In this document: positions 47,419-56,207 of the stretch, piece after piece
Layout of the letters: each line of letters opens with the position of its first letter
Position numbering within the stretch: the first letter of the stretch is position 1
Assembly: GCA_900549715.1 (NCBI GenBank)
Contig: URPK01000007.1
Span: forward strand, 32,483-96,482
Length of the DNA stretch: 64,000 nucleotides
From: an uncultured Collinsella sp.
GTDB taxonomy: Bacteria > Actinomycetota > Coriobacteriia > Coriobacteriales > Coriobacteriaceae
Direction: 5' to 3'
Translations under genes and position numbers: made by a program
The notes under the pieces: generated by a model
The model's input: the letters and a program-made list of their open reading frames with translations, nothing else
Told to the model about the DNA's origin: nothing
Databases searched by the model: none

Positions 47419-49617
47419 CTAGCCGACCGTATCGTCAGGCGTGGGGGAGGGGTCGGGAGTGGGCGTAGGCGTAGGCGTGCCGCCATCGCCGCCGGTCGAA
47501 CCACCAGTGGAGCCGCCCGTCGAGCCGCCGGTCGTACCGGTGCCGCCGGTGGTGTCGCCGCCCGTGGTCTCGGTGGTCGTGGTCGTCGTGGTCGTTGTTG
47601 TGGTGGTTTCCTCTTCGTCCTCGTCCTCGTCCTTGTCCTTGTCGTCGTTCTCCGTCTTCTTGGCGTTGTTGGTGCCGTAGAACTTCCAGACGCTGTTGTT
47701 CTTGTAGGTGGGCGCCGTTCCGGTCGCAAACTCCTCGCGCTCGGTACCGGTCAGAACGGTGTTCATAAACCGCTTAAAGACAGGCAGGTTGGTGCTGTCG
47801 CCCAGCAGGTCCGTGCCGTATTTTTGGATGGGGATCTCGCCCGCGGAATAGCCGGTCCACAGGGCGCACGCCAGCTGCGGGGTATAGCCGCAGAACCACA
47901 GGTTGGTGGTGTTGTCGGTGGTGCCCGTCTTGCCGGCATAGGGCTGGTTGACGCTTAGGGCACCGGCAGCGCCCGTACCGCCGCCCTGCATGACGCCGGA
48001 CAGAACATCGGTGACCGCGGCGGCCTCGCCCTCGGTAAGCACCTGTGAGGGATTGTCAGTGTGCTGGTACAGCACCGAGCCGGTACGAGAGTCAATCTCG
48101 GTGATGGCGATCGGCTGGCGATAGTAACCGCCATTGGCAAACGTCGCGTAGGCGGCGGCCATCTCGAGCGGCGAGATCGAGCCGGTGCCGAGCGTCATGA
48201 CGGGAACGTCCTCGATGTTGTCCTTGGCGGGATCGATGCCGAGCTTTTTGACGAGCGAGATGATCTTGCTGTTGCCGACGGCTTCCGCCACCTGGATGTA
48301 GCCGGTGTTGGAGGAGTATGCCGTCGCCTGCTTAAGCGTGATGTTGCCATAGCTATGGTTGGCGTAGTTTTGAACCTCGGTCGTGGTGCCCTTGGCCTTG
48401 AGCGGCGAGTTGCAGTTGAGGGTGACGTTGGGGTTCATGCCGTTTTGGATGGCAGTTGCCAGCGTAAAGGCCTTAAAGGTGGAGCCGACGGGACGCTTGG
48501 CCGTGGCATGGTTTACGTGGTTCTCATCGGCGTTGTAGTCGTAGCCGCCCACCATGCACTTGATGTAGCCGGTCTTGGGGTCGACGACGACCATGCCCAT
48601 GTCCAGGCCGTCGAGCGAGAGCGTGTCGAGCTGCTCGCGAACGGCATTCTCTGCCACCTGCTGCATCGTGGGATCGATGGTGGTCTTGACGGTCAGGCCG
48701 CCCTTAAAGAGCACGTCGGTCGAGAACTCCTGCTCCAGCAGCTGCTTAACATAGGCGACAAAGTAGGGCTGCGAGTATACGTCGACGCCGCTGCCCGAAA
48801 TCTCGGTCACGTTGAGGGTGATGGGCTCGGCCTGTGCGGCATCGTGCTCCTCCTGCGTGATGTGGCCCAGGCGCAACATGTTGTCAAGGACCTTGTTGCG
48901 ACGGGACAGCGCCAGGTCGGGGTTGACCGTGGGGTCGTACTGCGAGGGCGAGTTGGGAAGGCCGATGAGCAGCGCGGCCTCACTCAGGGTGAGGTCGGCG
49001 GCGCTCTTGGACAGATAGGTCTCGGCTGCGGCCTCGATGCCGTAGGCGCCGTGGCCGTAATAGATGGTGTTGAGGTACATCATGAGGATCTCGTCTTTGG
49101 AGTACATGTCCTCCATCTTGATGGCGATGTAGGCCTCGCGCACCTTACGCTCAATGGTCGAGTCGAACTGCTCCTCCTGCAGGATGGTGTTGCGCACAAG
49201 CTGCTGGGTGATAGTCGAGGCGCCTTCGTGCCCGCCACCGAGGGTTGCCACCGCAGCACGCGCGATACCCCACAGGTCGATACCGCCGTGCTCGTAGAAG
49301 CGCTCGTCCTCGACGTCAACGGTGCCCTGCAGCACGTAGGGGGAGACCTCGTCCTTGGTGATAGACTTGCGGTTTTGCGTGTAGAAGCTCGCGATCTTGT
49401 TGCCGTTGCAGTCGACGATCTCGGTGGGCTCGCTCACCAGATACGCGTTGGCGTCGGTGTAGTCGGGCAGATCGGACAGCCAGCGGTTGACGTTGCCGAC
49501 CATGCCGATGCCAAATGCCACGCCCGCAATCAGCAGAAAGCCCAAAAACGAGAGCAGGATTATGGGCAGAGCATGCGTCTTTGAACGGCTGCGTCCCTGT
49601 CGTTGGCGAGGACCCAT
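47419..49617 (-). CDS. Class A penicillin-binding protein (transglycosylase/transpeptidase)
   Basis: A 732-residue bifunctional cell wall synthase. A basic N-terminus and one membrane helix (LPIILLSFLGFLLIAGVAFG) anchor it. The GT51 domain has VEDERFYEHGGID, GASTITQQLVRN and RKVREAYIAIKME. The transpeptidase has STFK, SSNTGY and KTGTT. The C-terminal 80 residues are low complexity: an acidic run, a Thr run, Gly-Ser-Thr repeats (TGGSTGGSTGGSTGG) and a Pro-Thr tail, probably a wall-spanning linker. The ATG at 49617 follows CTGGAGG. Confidence 0.94.
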   Translation of the reverse strand: MGPRQRQGRSRSKTHALPIILLSFLGFLLIAGVAFGIGMVGNVNRWLSDLPDYTDANAYLVSEPTEIVDCNGNKIASFYTQNRKSITKDEVSPYVLQGTVDVEDERFYEHGGIDLWGIARAAVATLGGGHEGASTITQQLVRNTILQEEQFDSTIERKVREAYIAIKMEDMYSKDEILMMYLNTIYYGHGAYGIEAAAETYLSKSAADLTLSEAALLIGLPNSPSQYDPTVNPDLALSRRNKVLDNMLRLGHITQEEHDAAQAEPITLNVTEISGSGVDVYSQPYFVAYVKQLLEQEFSTDVLFKGGLTVKTTIDPTMQQVAENAVREQLDTLSLDGLDMGMVVVDPKTGYIKCMVGGYDYNADENHVNHATAKRPVGSTFKAFTLATAIQNGMNPNVTLNCNSPLKAKGTTTEVQNYANHSYGNITLKQATAYSSNTGYIQVAEAVGNSKIISLVKKLGIDPAKDNIEDVPVMTLGTGSISPLEMAAAYATFANGGYYRQPIAITEIDSRTGSVLYQHTDNPSQVLTEGEAAAVTDVLSGVMQGGGTGAAGALSVNQPYAGKTGTTDNTTNLWFCGYTPQLACALWTGYSAGEIPIQKYGTDLLGDSTNLPVFKRFMNTVLTGTEREEFATGTAPTYKNNSVWKFYGTNNAKKTENDDKDKDEDEDEEETTTTTTTTTTTTETTGGDTTGGTGTTGGSTGGSTGGSTGGDGGTPTPTPTPDPSPTPDDTVG

Positions 49618-49779
49618 ATATTGACCTCCAGGTATGTCGTGCCGGACGGTGGATGTGCCGTCGGGGCAGGATGGACATAAGTTATTACACGATAAACCAA
49701 ACGGGGCGCGCGAGGCCTCGTGTATGCTGGAAGACGGCATTTTTCAGAGTGAATGCATACCTTGGTAAGGAGTTTGTCG

Positions 49780-51756
49780 ATGGCGATTCGGACGATGGGG
49801 CCGAGCGGACAATACGAGACTGGATTGGATGCTGCCGGTGCGGCGCTGCCCGAGCTGCTGGCGCCGGCGGGCGGACTCGACCAGATGCTTGCGGCCATCG
49901 CCGCGGGTGCCGATGCCATCTATGCGGGGTTGGGCGGCTTTAACGCCCGTGTGAGCGCCCATGGCTTTACGGATAACGAGTTTGCGCGCGGCTGCGCCGT
50001 GGCGCATGCCCATGGCGTGCGTGTGTACGTAACGCTCAACGTGTTCGTGTTTGACGATGAGTTGTCCGACGCGGTGGCGTTGGGAGCTCATGCACTGGAG
50101 CTGGGCGCCGATGCTCTGATTGTCGCCGATGCCGGGTTGGCCTGCGCGCTGCGCGCGGCGATTCCCGGGGTCGAGATTCACCTGTCCACGCAGGCGGGCG
50201 CTCATAGCGAGGGTGCCGTGCGGCTTGCCGCCGATGAGCTGGGGGTCGAGCGCGTGACGACGGCACGCGAGCTGACGGTCGACGAGATTGCGGCGCTATG
50301 TGCCACGGGCGTGCCCATCGAGGTATTCTGCCACGGTGCGATTTGCATCGGCTATTCGGGGGCGTGCGAGTTCTCGGCCCTGCGGCGTGGGCGCTCGGCG
50401 ATGCGCGGCGACTGCACGCAGCCGTGCCGTCTGGCGTACGACCTGGTGGACGAGGCGGGACAGAGCGTTGTCGCCGTCGAGGGAGATCGCCTGCTGTGCC
50501 CGCGCGACTATCTGGGTATTGCACATCTGCCTGAGCTTGTAGATGCCGGCGTGGCGTCGCTCAAGATCGAGGGGCGCATGAAGAACCCCGATTACGTATT
50601 CAACGTGGTGCGGGTGTGGCGCCGGGCACTCGATATGCTGTGCGACGGCGCGTGGGACCCCGGTGCCGTGGAAGAGCTTGAGCGCGAGCTGGGAAGGTCG
50701 TTTAACCGTGGGTTTACCGATGCGTACCTGCGAGGGCGTTCGGGTGCCGAGCTGATGAGCTTTGAGCGTGCAATTAACCAGGGCGTGCGCGTGGGGCGCT
50801 TGGTCGCTGTGGGCCACGAAGAGGTGACGGTTGAGCTTGATGCCGCCGTGGCGGCGGGCGATACGCTCGAAATCCGATTTTACCCGGGTGCCGACGCGCG
50901 TCCCGATGTGCCCAAGCGCTGGCCACAGGTGCCTTGCCCCGTGGATGCCGCTGCGGGAGAGCGCATCGTTGTGCATTGCAAACGTAAGGTGGACGCGGGC
51001 TGCGAGGTCTATCTGATTCGCAGCGCCGGCGTGTTGGATCAGACGGCGGCGGTGTTGGAGCGCATGCGGGCCGAGGCGGATGCGATTGCGCCCGTTGCGC
51101 GTGCCGTTGAGGTGCTGCCCTTTGAGGACGCTGCGGTGGATGGCGGTGCGTCGACGGAGTTGGCGGGGTCGGCGGGGCCGGCAAAGCGCGAGGATTTTGC
51201 TTGTATGGTCTTTGCTTGGCAGCTGATGGATACCGACCCGCGCAGAGAACTCGATTTGTCCGACACCGTTGTGGTGCTTGACGAGGTGTGCCGCACGGGT
51301 GACGCTGACCGGACCCGCTCGCTGATGCAGCGTGCCGGGCGCGTCGTCTGCCGCAACCTGGGACAGGTGGTGATTGCTCGCGAGCTGGGCGTGACGTTTG
51401 ACGTGGCGGCGCCGGTGTTCTGCGCGAATCGGGCCACGCTTACCTGGCTGCGCGGACTCGGCGCGGGGCGGGTGTACTTGCCGGCCGAGTTGCTCGGCAA
51501 TGACGCGGAGCGTATTGCCGAACTGACGGCCGAACCTGGTGTTCTGAGCCCTGTCGATGCCGATTGCCCCGAGCTCATGGTGTGCGAGCACTGCTTGCTG
51601 ACTGCCGAGGGCGCCTGCGCCACGGATGCAACGGGGCAGATCCGTTGCCGTGACTGCTCACGCCGTCAGCGGGCGCGCTTTTTGGTCGAACGTGACGGCA
51701 CGCGTTTGTCGGTCGTTATCGACGCGTGCGGCAGGACGAGGATTTTCCTGTCGTAG
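49780..51756 (+). CDS. U32 family peptidase-like protein (second copy)
   Basis: A 658-residue paralogue of the gene at 4.2 kb. It begins PELLAPAGGLDQMLAAIAAG, with DAIYAGLGGFNARVS, EIHLSTQAGAHSEGA and the Cys segment FCHGAICIGYSGACEFSAL with RGDCTQPCRL. The middle has ASLKIEGRMKNPDYVFNVVR. It ends with a second Cys set (CEHCLLTAEGAC, RCRDCSRRQ). U32 proteins of this class hydroxylate RNA bases; the target is not known. AAGGAG precedes the ATG at 49780. It diverges from the PBP gene across 160 bp. Confidence 0.87.
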   Translation: MAIRTMGPSGQYETGLDAAGAALPELLAPAGGLDQMLAAIAAGADAIYAGLGGFNARVSAHGFTDNEFARGCAVAHAHGVRVYVTLNVFVFDDELSDAVALGAHALELGADALIVADAGLACALRAAIPGVEIHLSTQAGAHSEGAVRLAADELGVERVTTARELTVDEIAALCATGVPIEVFCHGAICIGYSGACEFSALRRGRSAMRGDCTQPCRLAYDLVDEAGQSVVAVEGDRLLCPRDYLGIAHLPELVDAGVASLKIEGRMKNPDYVFNVVRVWRRALDMLCDGAWDPGAVEELERELGRSFNRGFTDAYLRGRSGAELMSFERAINQGVRVGRLVAVGHEEVTVELDAAVAAGDTLEIRFYPGADARPDVPKRWPQVPCPVDAAAGERIVVHCKRKVDAGCEVYLIRSAGVLDQTAAVLERMRAEADAIAPVARAVEVLPFEDAAVDGGASTELAGSAGPAKREDFACMVFAWQLMDTDPRRELDLSDTVVVLDEVCRTGDADRTRSLMQRAGRVVCRNLGQVVIARELGVTFDVAAPVFCANRATLTWLRGLGAGRVYLPAELLGNDAERIAELTAEPGVLSPVDADCPELMVCEHCLLTAEGACATDATGQIRCRDCSRRQRARFLVERDGTRLSVVIDACGRTRIFLS

Positions 51757-51853
51757 GTGTTCGGCCGCGCCGTTTTGGTTATCATAAGAGAGTTTATGAA
51801 CTTCCAGCACCGCCGTATCCGGTGAGGGTGCTATAGCAAAAGGAGGATACCCA

Positions 51854-53065
51854 ATGCTGTCTGTTGACGAGCAAATGCGTATCATCACCTCGGGTGCAGC
51901 GCAGATCGTCCCCGAGGCCGACCTTCGCAAGAAGCTTGAGAAGGGCGAGCCCCTCAACATCAAGCTCGGCGTCGATCCCACCAGCCCCGACCTGCACCTG
52001 GGCCATGCCGTGCCCCTGCGCAAGATGCGTCAGTTCCAGGACCTGGGCCACAACGTCACCCTTATCATCGGCAACGGCACCGCGCTGATCGGCGACCCCT
52101 CGGGCAAGAACTCCACGCGTCCGCAGCTTTCGCAGGAGCAGATCGAGGCCAACGCCGAGACCTACGTGAGCCAGGCCATGAAGATTCTGGACCCCGAGAA
52201 GACCACCATCGTGCATAACGGCGACTGGATCCTTTCGATGGACCTGGCCGGCCTGCTGCAGGTGTGCTCCAAGTTCACCGTCGCTCGCATCCTCGAGCGC
52301 GACGACTTTACCAAGCGCTACCAGTCCCAGACGCCGATTGCCCTGCACGAGTTCCTGTACCCCGTGATGCAGGCCTTCGACTCCGTTCAGATCAAGGCCG
52401 ACGTCGAGATGGGCGGCACCGACCAGCTCTTCAACCTGCTCGCCGGCCGCGAGCTCATGGAGAAGATGGGCATGGAGCCGCAGATTGCGCTCACCATGCC
52501 GCTGCTCGAGGGCACCGACGGCGTGCGCAAGATGTCCAAGTCCTACGGCAACTACATCGGCCTGACCGATGCTCCCAAGGATATGTTCGGCAAGACCATG
52601 TCCATTCCCGACGAGATGATCGGCAAGTACTATCGTCTGGCCAGCTCGCTCACCCCGGCCGAGGTCGACAAGATCGACGCCGCTTTGGCCGATGGCTCTG
52701 CCGATCCCTATGAGCTCAAGCGCGCATTGGGCCGCGACCTGTGCGACACCTACCACGGCGCCGGCGCCGGCGACGAGGCCCAGGCCGAGTTCGACCGTGT
52801 GTTCAAGGAGGGCCAGCTTGCCGACTTCCCCGAGAAGCACGTTGAGCTGACCGTCAACGACGAGGGCCAGATTTACCTCGCTGGCCTGCTCAAGGACCTG
52901 GGCCTTTCGGCCAGCGCCGGTCAGGCCCGCCGCGACATTGACGGCGGCGGCGTCAAGATCAACGGCAAGGCTGTGGCTCCCAAGAGCTACAACATCGATC
53001 CGAGCGCCCTCAAGCTGGGCGACACCCTCTCCGTGGGCAAGCGCAAGGGCTTTAAGTTGGTCTAA
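51854..53065 (+). CDS. tyrS: Tyrosyl-tRNA synthetase
   Basis: A 403-residue class I synthetase. The HIGH motif appears as DLHLGHAVPL and the KMSKS motif as VRKMSKSYGNYIGL. The C-terminal S4-like domain begins about residue 335 (ASAGQARRDIDGGGVKINGK). It charges tRNA-Tyr in the cytosol. The 97-bp upstream spacer is too short for a T-box. AAAGGAGG precedes the ATG. Confidence 0.95.
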   Translation: MLSVDEQMRIITSGAAQIVPEADLRKKLEKGEPLNIKLGVDPTSPDLHLGHAVPLRKMRQFQDLGHNVTLIIGNGTALIGDPSGKNSTRPQLSQEQIEANAETYVSQAMKILDPEKTTIVHNGDWILSMDLAGLLQVCSKFTVARILERDDFTKRYQSQTPIALHEFLYPVMQAFDSVQIKADVEMGGTDQLFNLLAGRELMEKMGMEPQIALTMPLLEGTDGVRKMSKSYGNYIGLTDAPKDMFGKTMSIPDEMIGKYYRLASSLTPAEVDKIDAALADGSADPYELKRALGRDLCDTYHGAGAGDEAQAEFDRVFKEGQLADFPEKHVELTVNDEGQIYLAGLLKDLGLSASAGQARRDIDGGGVKINGKAVAPKSYNIDPSALKLGDTLSVGKRKGFKLV

Positions 53066-53092
53066 CGAGCGAGTTGACCTCACAAGTGCAAT

Positions 53093-53128
53093 AAGGCCGC
53101 AGCCGGGAATCCCGACTGCGGCCTTTTT
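53093..53128 (+). terminator. Terminator after tyrS
   Basis: AAGGCCGCAGCCGGG pairs with CCCGACTGCGGCCTT with one mismatch, followed by a T-run. Confidence 0.92.
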
Positions 53129-53213
53129 GGTTACGACGATCCCTTGGGGACGGAGGGATCATTTGGCGGTGCCGTTAAGCGGAAGGGGTGTTAGCGGGAC
53201 TTTCTTTTGGGCA

Positions 53214-53267
53214 TACAATGGCTATTGGCTTGCTGCGGTGAAGGTCTGTCCGCTCCGCAGCTTTTTT
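53214..53267 (+). promoter_or_regulatory. ade promoter -10 and terminator-like hairpin in its leader
   Basis: TACAAT at 53214-53219 is a good -10 (its -35 is weak). Just downstream GCTGCGG at 53232-53238 pairs with CCGCAGC at 53255-53261, followed by six T's, ending 9 nt before the AAAGGAG of ade. tyrS already has its own terminator, so this hairpin looks like an attenuator for ade. Confidence 0.55.
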
Positions 53268-53287
53268 CTACGGTTAAAGGAGTATGT

Positions 53288-55108
53288 ATGTCCGTTGAGG
53301 TCATGAGGTCTGTGATCGATGCTGCCGAGGGACGCGTGCCCGTCGACACGCTGTTTACCAATGCGCAGATCGTCGACGTGTATGGCCAGCGTGTGGCGCC
53401 CGGTAGCGTTGCCGTCAAGGACGGTGTGATCGTCGGCGTGCTCTACGATGGTCGCGACGATGCCGCTGGCACCTACGAGGCAACTGAGGTCGTCGACTGC
53501 CAGGGTCGCTATCTCGCTCCCGGTTTTATTGACGGGCATCTGCACATTGAGTCCTCGAACATCCGTCCCGCCGAGTATGCTCGCATGGCCGCGACGCGCG
53601 GTACTACCACCGCCATTGCCGACAGCCACGAGATTGCCAATGTTGCCGGTCTCGACGGCCTGCGCTTTATGATCGAGGATGGTCGTCGTGCGCCCATCTC
53701 CATCAAGTACATGATGCCTTCGTGCGTGCCCGCACTGCCCGACGAGCAAGCGGGCGCTGTGATTACCGCCGCTGACATGCAGGCGTTTTTTGCCGAGCAT
53801 CCGGGCGATGTCTTTGGTCTGGGCGAAATGATGAACCTGCCGGGCGTCTTTATGGCCGACCCCGAGACCTGTGCCCGCATCGATGCTGCCAACCAGACGC
53901 CGTCCAAGCAGGTTGACGGCCACGCGCCGCTCGTTGCCGGTATGGACCTCAACGCCTATGCCGCAGCGGGCATTATCGCCGACCACGAGTCGACGATTCC
54001 CGAGGAGGCGCTCGACAAGCTGTCCCGCGGCATGTATGTGATGCTGCGTGAGGGCACGTGCAGCCACGACCTGGCCAATTTGTCTCCGATGCTGCTGGAG
54101 AACCCTGCCCGCGCCCGCCGCTGCTGCTTTGCGACCGACGACCGCGCTCCCTCCGATGCTCTTTCGACCGGCATGATCGACAATGCCTGCCGCGTGGCCA
54201 TCGAGGCCGGCATCGACCCGGTGGTCGCCATCTCCATGGCGTCCCTTTCCACGGCTGAGGCATTTGGCCTGGACCACGGCTGTCGCGACCCGCATGAGCT
54301 CCGTGGCGCGATCGCCCCGGGCAAACGCGCCGACCTGCTGTTGCTCGATGACCTGACGTTTGCCAAGGCTCCGCATCGCGTATATGCCGCCGGTGCTCTG
54401 GTGGCGCAGGACGGCACCTTTGTGGGCGAGATCGCACCCGAGATGGCCGAGGTTGCGGCCCTTGCCGATGAGCTGCGCGCCTCCGTTAAGCTGCCGAAGC
54501 TTTCGCTCGACGTGTTTGACTATGCCTTTAAGCCGGGCGAGGCCGTGATTGACGTGGTGCCGGGTAAGGCCATCACGGGCATGGCTCGCCCCGAGAGCGC
54601 CGAGGGCCTGCGCCGCATTATGCTGATCGAGCGCCACGGCCGCGGCGTGTCACTGCAGGCCGAGGGCGCCGACGGTGATGGTCCTGCGGGCCTGGGTCTC
54701 GTTGGCAAGCACATTGGTCGCGGCTGGGTGCGCGGCTTTACCATCACGGGCGGTGCCATCGCCTCGACGATTGGCCACGATTCGCACAACGTGTGCGTGG
54801 TGGGCGACAACGCGGCCGACATGATGGCTGCCGTCGAGGCTGTTGGCCAGGGCGGCCACGTGCTGGTACGCGATGGCGAGGTCGTAGCGCGCATCCCGCT
54901 GGCGCTCGGTGGCCTGATGAGCGAGGGCACGGCCGAGGATGTCGCCGCGCAGCACGACGACTTTATGGTCAAGGCGCGCGCCATGGGTATCGAGCCGCCG
55001 CTCGACCCCATCATGGGCATCATTTTCCTGCCCCTGCCGGTGATTCCGACGCTCCGCATCCGCCCCGAGGGCATGTTCGACGTCACGACCTTCACCTACG
55101 CCGACTAG
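53288..55108 (+). CDS. ade: Adenine deaminase
   Basis: A 606-residue amidohydrolase that converts adenine to hypoxanthine and ammonia. The metal site is PGFIDGHLHIESS, with ADSHEIANV, GHAPLV and the ATDDRAPSD segment. The C-terminal domain TIGHDSHNVCVVGDN is diagnostic for adenine deaminase. The ATG at 53288 follows AAAGGAG at 5 nt. Hypoxanthine from this step could enter the Mo hydroxylase pathway at 8-34 kb, though the genes are 19 kb apart. Confidence 0.93.
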   Translation: MSVEVMRSVIDAAEGRVPVDTLFTNAQIVDVYGQRVAPGSVAVKDGVIVGVLYDGRDDAAGTYEATEVVDCQGRYLAPGFIDGHLHIESSNIRPAEYARMAATRGTTTAIADSHEIANVAGLDGLRFMIEDGRRAPISIKYMMPSCVPALPDEQAGAVITAADMQAFFAEHPGDVFGLGEMMNLPGVFMADPETCARIDAANQTPSKQVDGHAPLVAGMDLNAYAAAGIIADHESTIPEEALDKLSRGMYVMLREGTCSHDLANLSPMLLENPARARRCCFATDDRAPSDALSTGMIDNACRVAIEAGIDPVVAISMASLSTAEAFGLDHGCRDPHELRGAIAPGKRADLLLLDDLTFAKAPHRVYAAGALVAQDGTFVGEIAPEMAEVAALADELRASVKLPKLSLDVFDYAFKPGEAVIDVVPGKAITGMARPESAEGLRRIMLIERHGRGVSLQAEGADGDGPAGLGLVGKHIGRGWVRGFTITGGAIASTIGHDSHNVCVVGDNAADMMAAVEAVGQGGHVLVRDGEVVARIPLALGGLMSEGTAEDVAAQHDDFMVKARAMGIEPPLDPIMGIIFLPLPVIPTLRIRPEGMFDVTTFTYAD

Positions 55109-55113
55109 TCATC

Positions 55114-55135
55114 GGGGACGTTCTTAAACGACTAG
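55114..55135 (+). repeat. 22-bp inverted repeat flanking a HAD gene, left copy
   Basis: GGGGACGTTCTTAAACGACT plus AG here is the exact reverse complement of 56181-56202. The pair brackets the HAD gene at 55307. Confidence 0.85.
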
Positions 55136-55240
55136 CCGTCGGGGTGGCGTGTCGCCTGACGCCGCGACCGTGAGACCTCTGGCATGTCTGAGCTATTTGC
55201 CAGGTCCTTGTAACGTTTACGCCCGCGGAGTCTTATTTGA

Positions 55241-55304
55241 GCTCCCTTTGGGTACGTTGGAATCGGATACACGTTCGATTCCAACAAGCCCGAAGGGAGC
55301 TTTT
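55241..55304 (+). promoter_or_regulatory. Long hairpin covering the ribosome binding site of the HAD gene
   Basis: GCTCCCTT (55241-55248) pairs with AAGGGAGC (55293-55300), and inside it TTGGAATCG (55257-55265) pairs with CGATTCCAA (55276-55284). The outer right arm contains the GGGAG Shine-Dalgarno and is followed by TTTTC, so it can be a terminator or block translation. Confidence 0.7.
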
Positions 55305-55306
55305 CT

Positions 55307-56101
55307 ATGTTTAAACTGATTGCATCCGATATGGACGGCACACTGCTTGACGAAAACGGCCAGGTGCCTCCCGAGACCTACGAACTGATTCTGGCGCTAC
55401 ACGAGCATGGCGTGCATTTCGCCGCATCGTCAGGTCGTCGCTACGATCGCCTGTGCGAGTTCTTTGCGCCCGTTCGCGACAAGATGGACTTTGTCGCCGC
55501 TAACGGCGCCCAAGTCTACGCCGACGGTAAGATGGTAGACCGTGAGGTGTATTCCCACCTGGCGATTCGAAGGCTCGCCCAAGCCGTCAGGACGTTTCCC
55601 AATCTGCATCTTGCGCTCTTTGACCGAACCAAGTCCTTCCTGCTCGATGACGAGTGCAAGTTCGTGCGTGAGGTCGATAAGGACCTTCCCAATGCCGAGC
55701 GTATTTGGGAGCTGCCCGATCCCAGCGTAAATATCATCAAAGCGAGTATCTTTTGCGACGACAGTGCGGTTATGGACAGTGCGTACGTGCTACAGCGCGA
55801 ACTTGGTCAGCTCTTTACTTTTGCGCCTTCGGGCAACGCGTGGATCGATGCCATGCAGCCTGGTGTATCGAAGGCCTCGGGTATCGCGCAGCTCGCGGAG
55901 CATTACGGCATTGATCGCGACGAGGTCATAGCGTTTGGCGACTCGATGAACGACTACGAGATCATTCGCTTTGTCGGCACGGGCTGCGCGATGGAAAACG
56001 CGCGCCCCGCGCTTAAGGCGGTGGCCGATCGCGTGGTGGGTTGTAACCGTGACCACGCCGTCCAGCAGGAGCTCCGTCGCGTGCTGGAGGGCCTCGCCTA
56101 G
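55307..56101 (+). CDS. Cof-type HAD-IIB phosphatase
   Basis: A 264-residue HAD hydrolase. Motif I is ASDMDGTLLDENG, motif II SSGRR, and motifs III/IV KASGIAQL with AFGDSMNDYEII. The C2 cap between motifs II and III is the Cof class. These enzymes dephosphorylate sugar phosphates, flavin or other small phosphates; the substrate cannot be assigned. Its ribosome site is inside a long hairpin, and a perfect 22-bp inverted repeat flanks the gene. Confidence 0.88.
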   Translation: MFKLIASDMDGTLLDENGQVPPETYELILALHEHGVHFAASSGRRYDRLCEFFAPVRDKMDFVAANGAQVYADGKMVDREVYSHLAIRRLAQAVRTFPNLHLALFDRTKSFLLDDECKFVREVDKDLPNAERIWELPDPSVNIIKASIFCDDSAVMDSAYVLQRELGQLFTFAPSGNAWIDAMQPGVSKASGIAQLAEHYGIDRDEVIAFGDSMNDYEIIRFVGTGCAMENARPALKAVADRVVGCNRDHAVQQELRRVLEGLA

Positions 56102-56135
56102 ACCGGCAGTTGGGTGTTCCCATTATGTCGACAGC

Positions 56136-56202
56136 CGGGGACGGTCCTTGCACGAACTGCGCGAAGACTGTCCCCAACGACTAGTCGTTTAAGAACGTCC
56201 CC
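56136..56202 (-). repeat. Hairpin and right copy of the 22-bp inverted repeat
   Basis: GGGGACGGTC near 56136 pairs with GACTGTCCCC at about 56165-56174. Then 56181-56202 is the reverse complement of 55114-55135. A CCCCAACGACTAG word occurs twice (56172 and 56199). Confidence 0.8.
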
Positions 56203-56207
56203 AACGA

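Noticed and set aside
51757..51853. T-box leader for tyrS
   Set aside because: The spacer is 97 bp and lacks the T-box sequence and terminator/antiterminator pair.
53220..53287. Purine riboswitch before ade
   Set aside because: The leader is too short and has no three-way junction or conserved loop motifs; only a terminator stem is visible.
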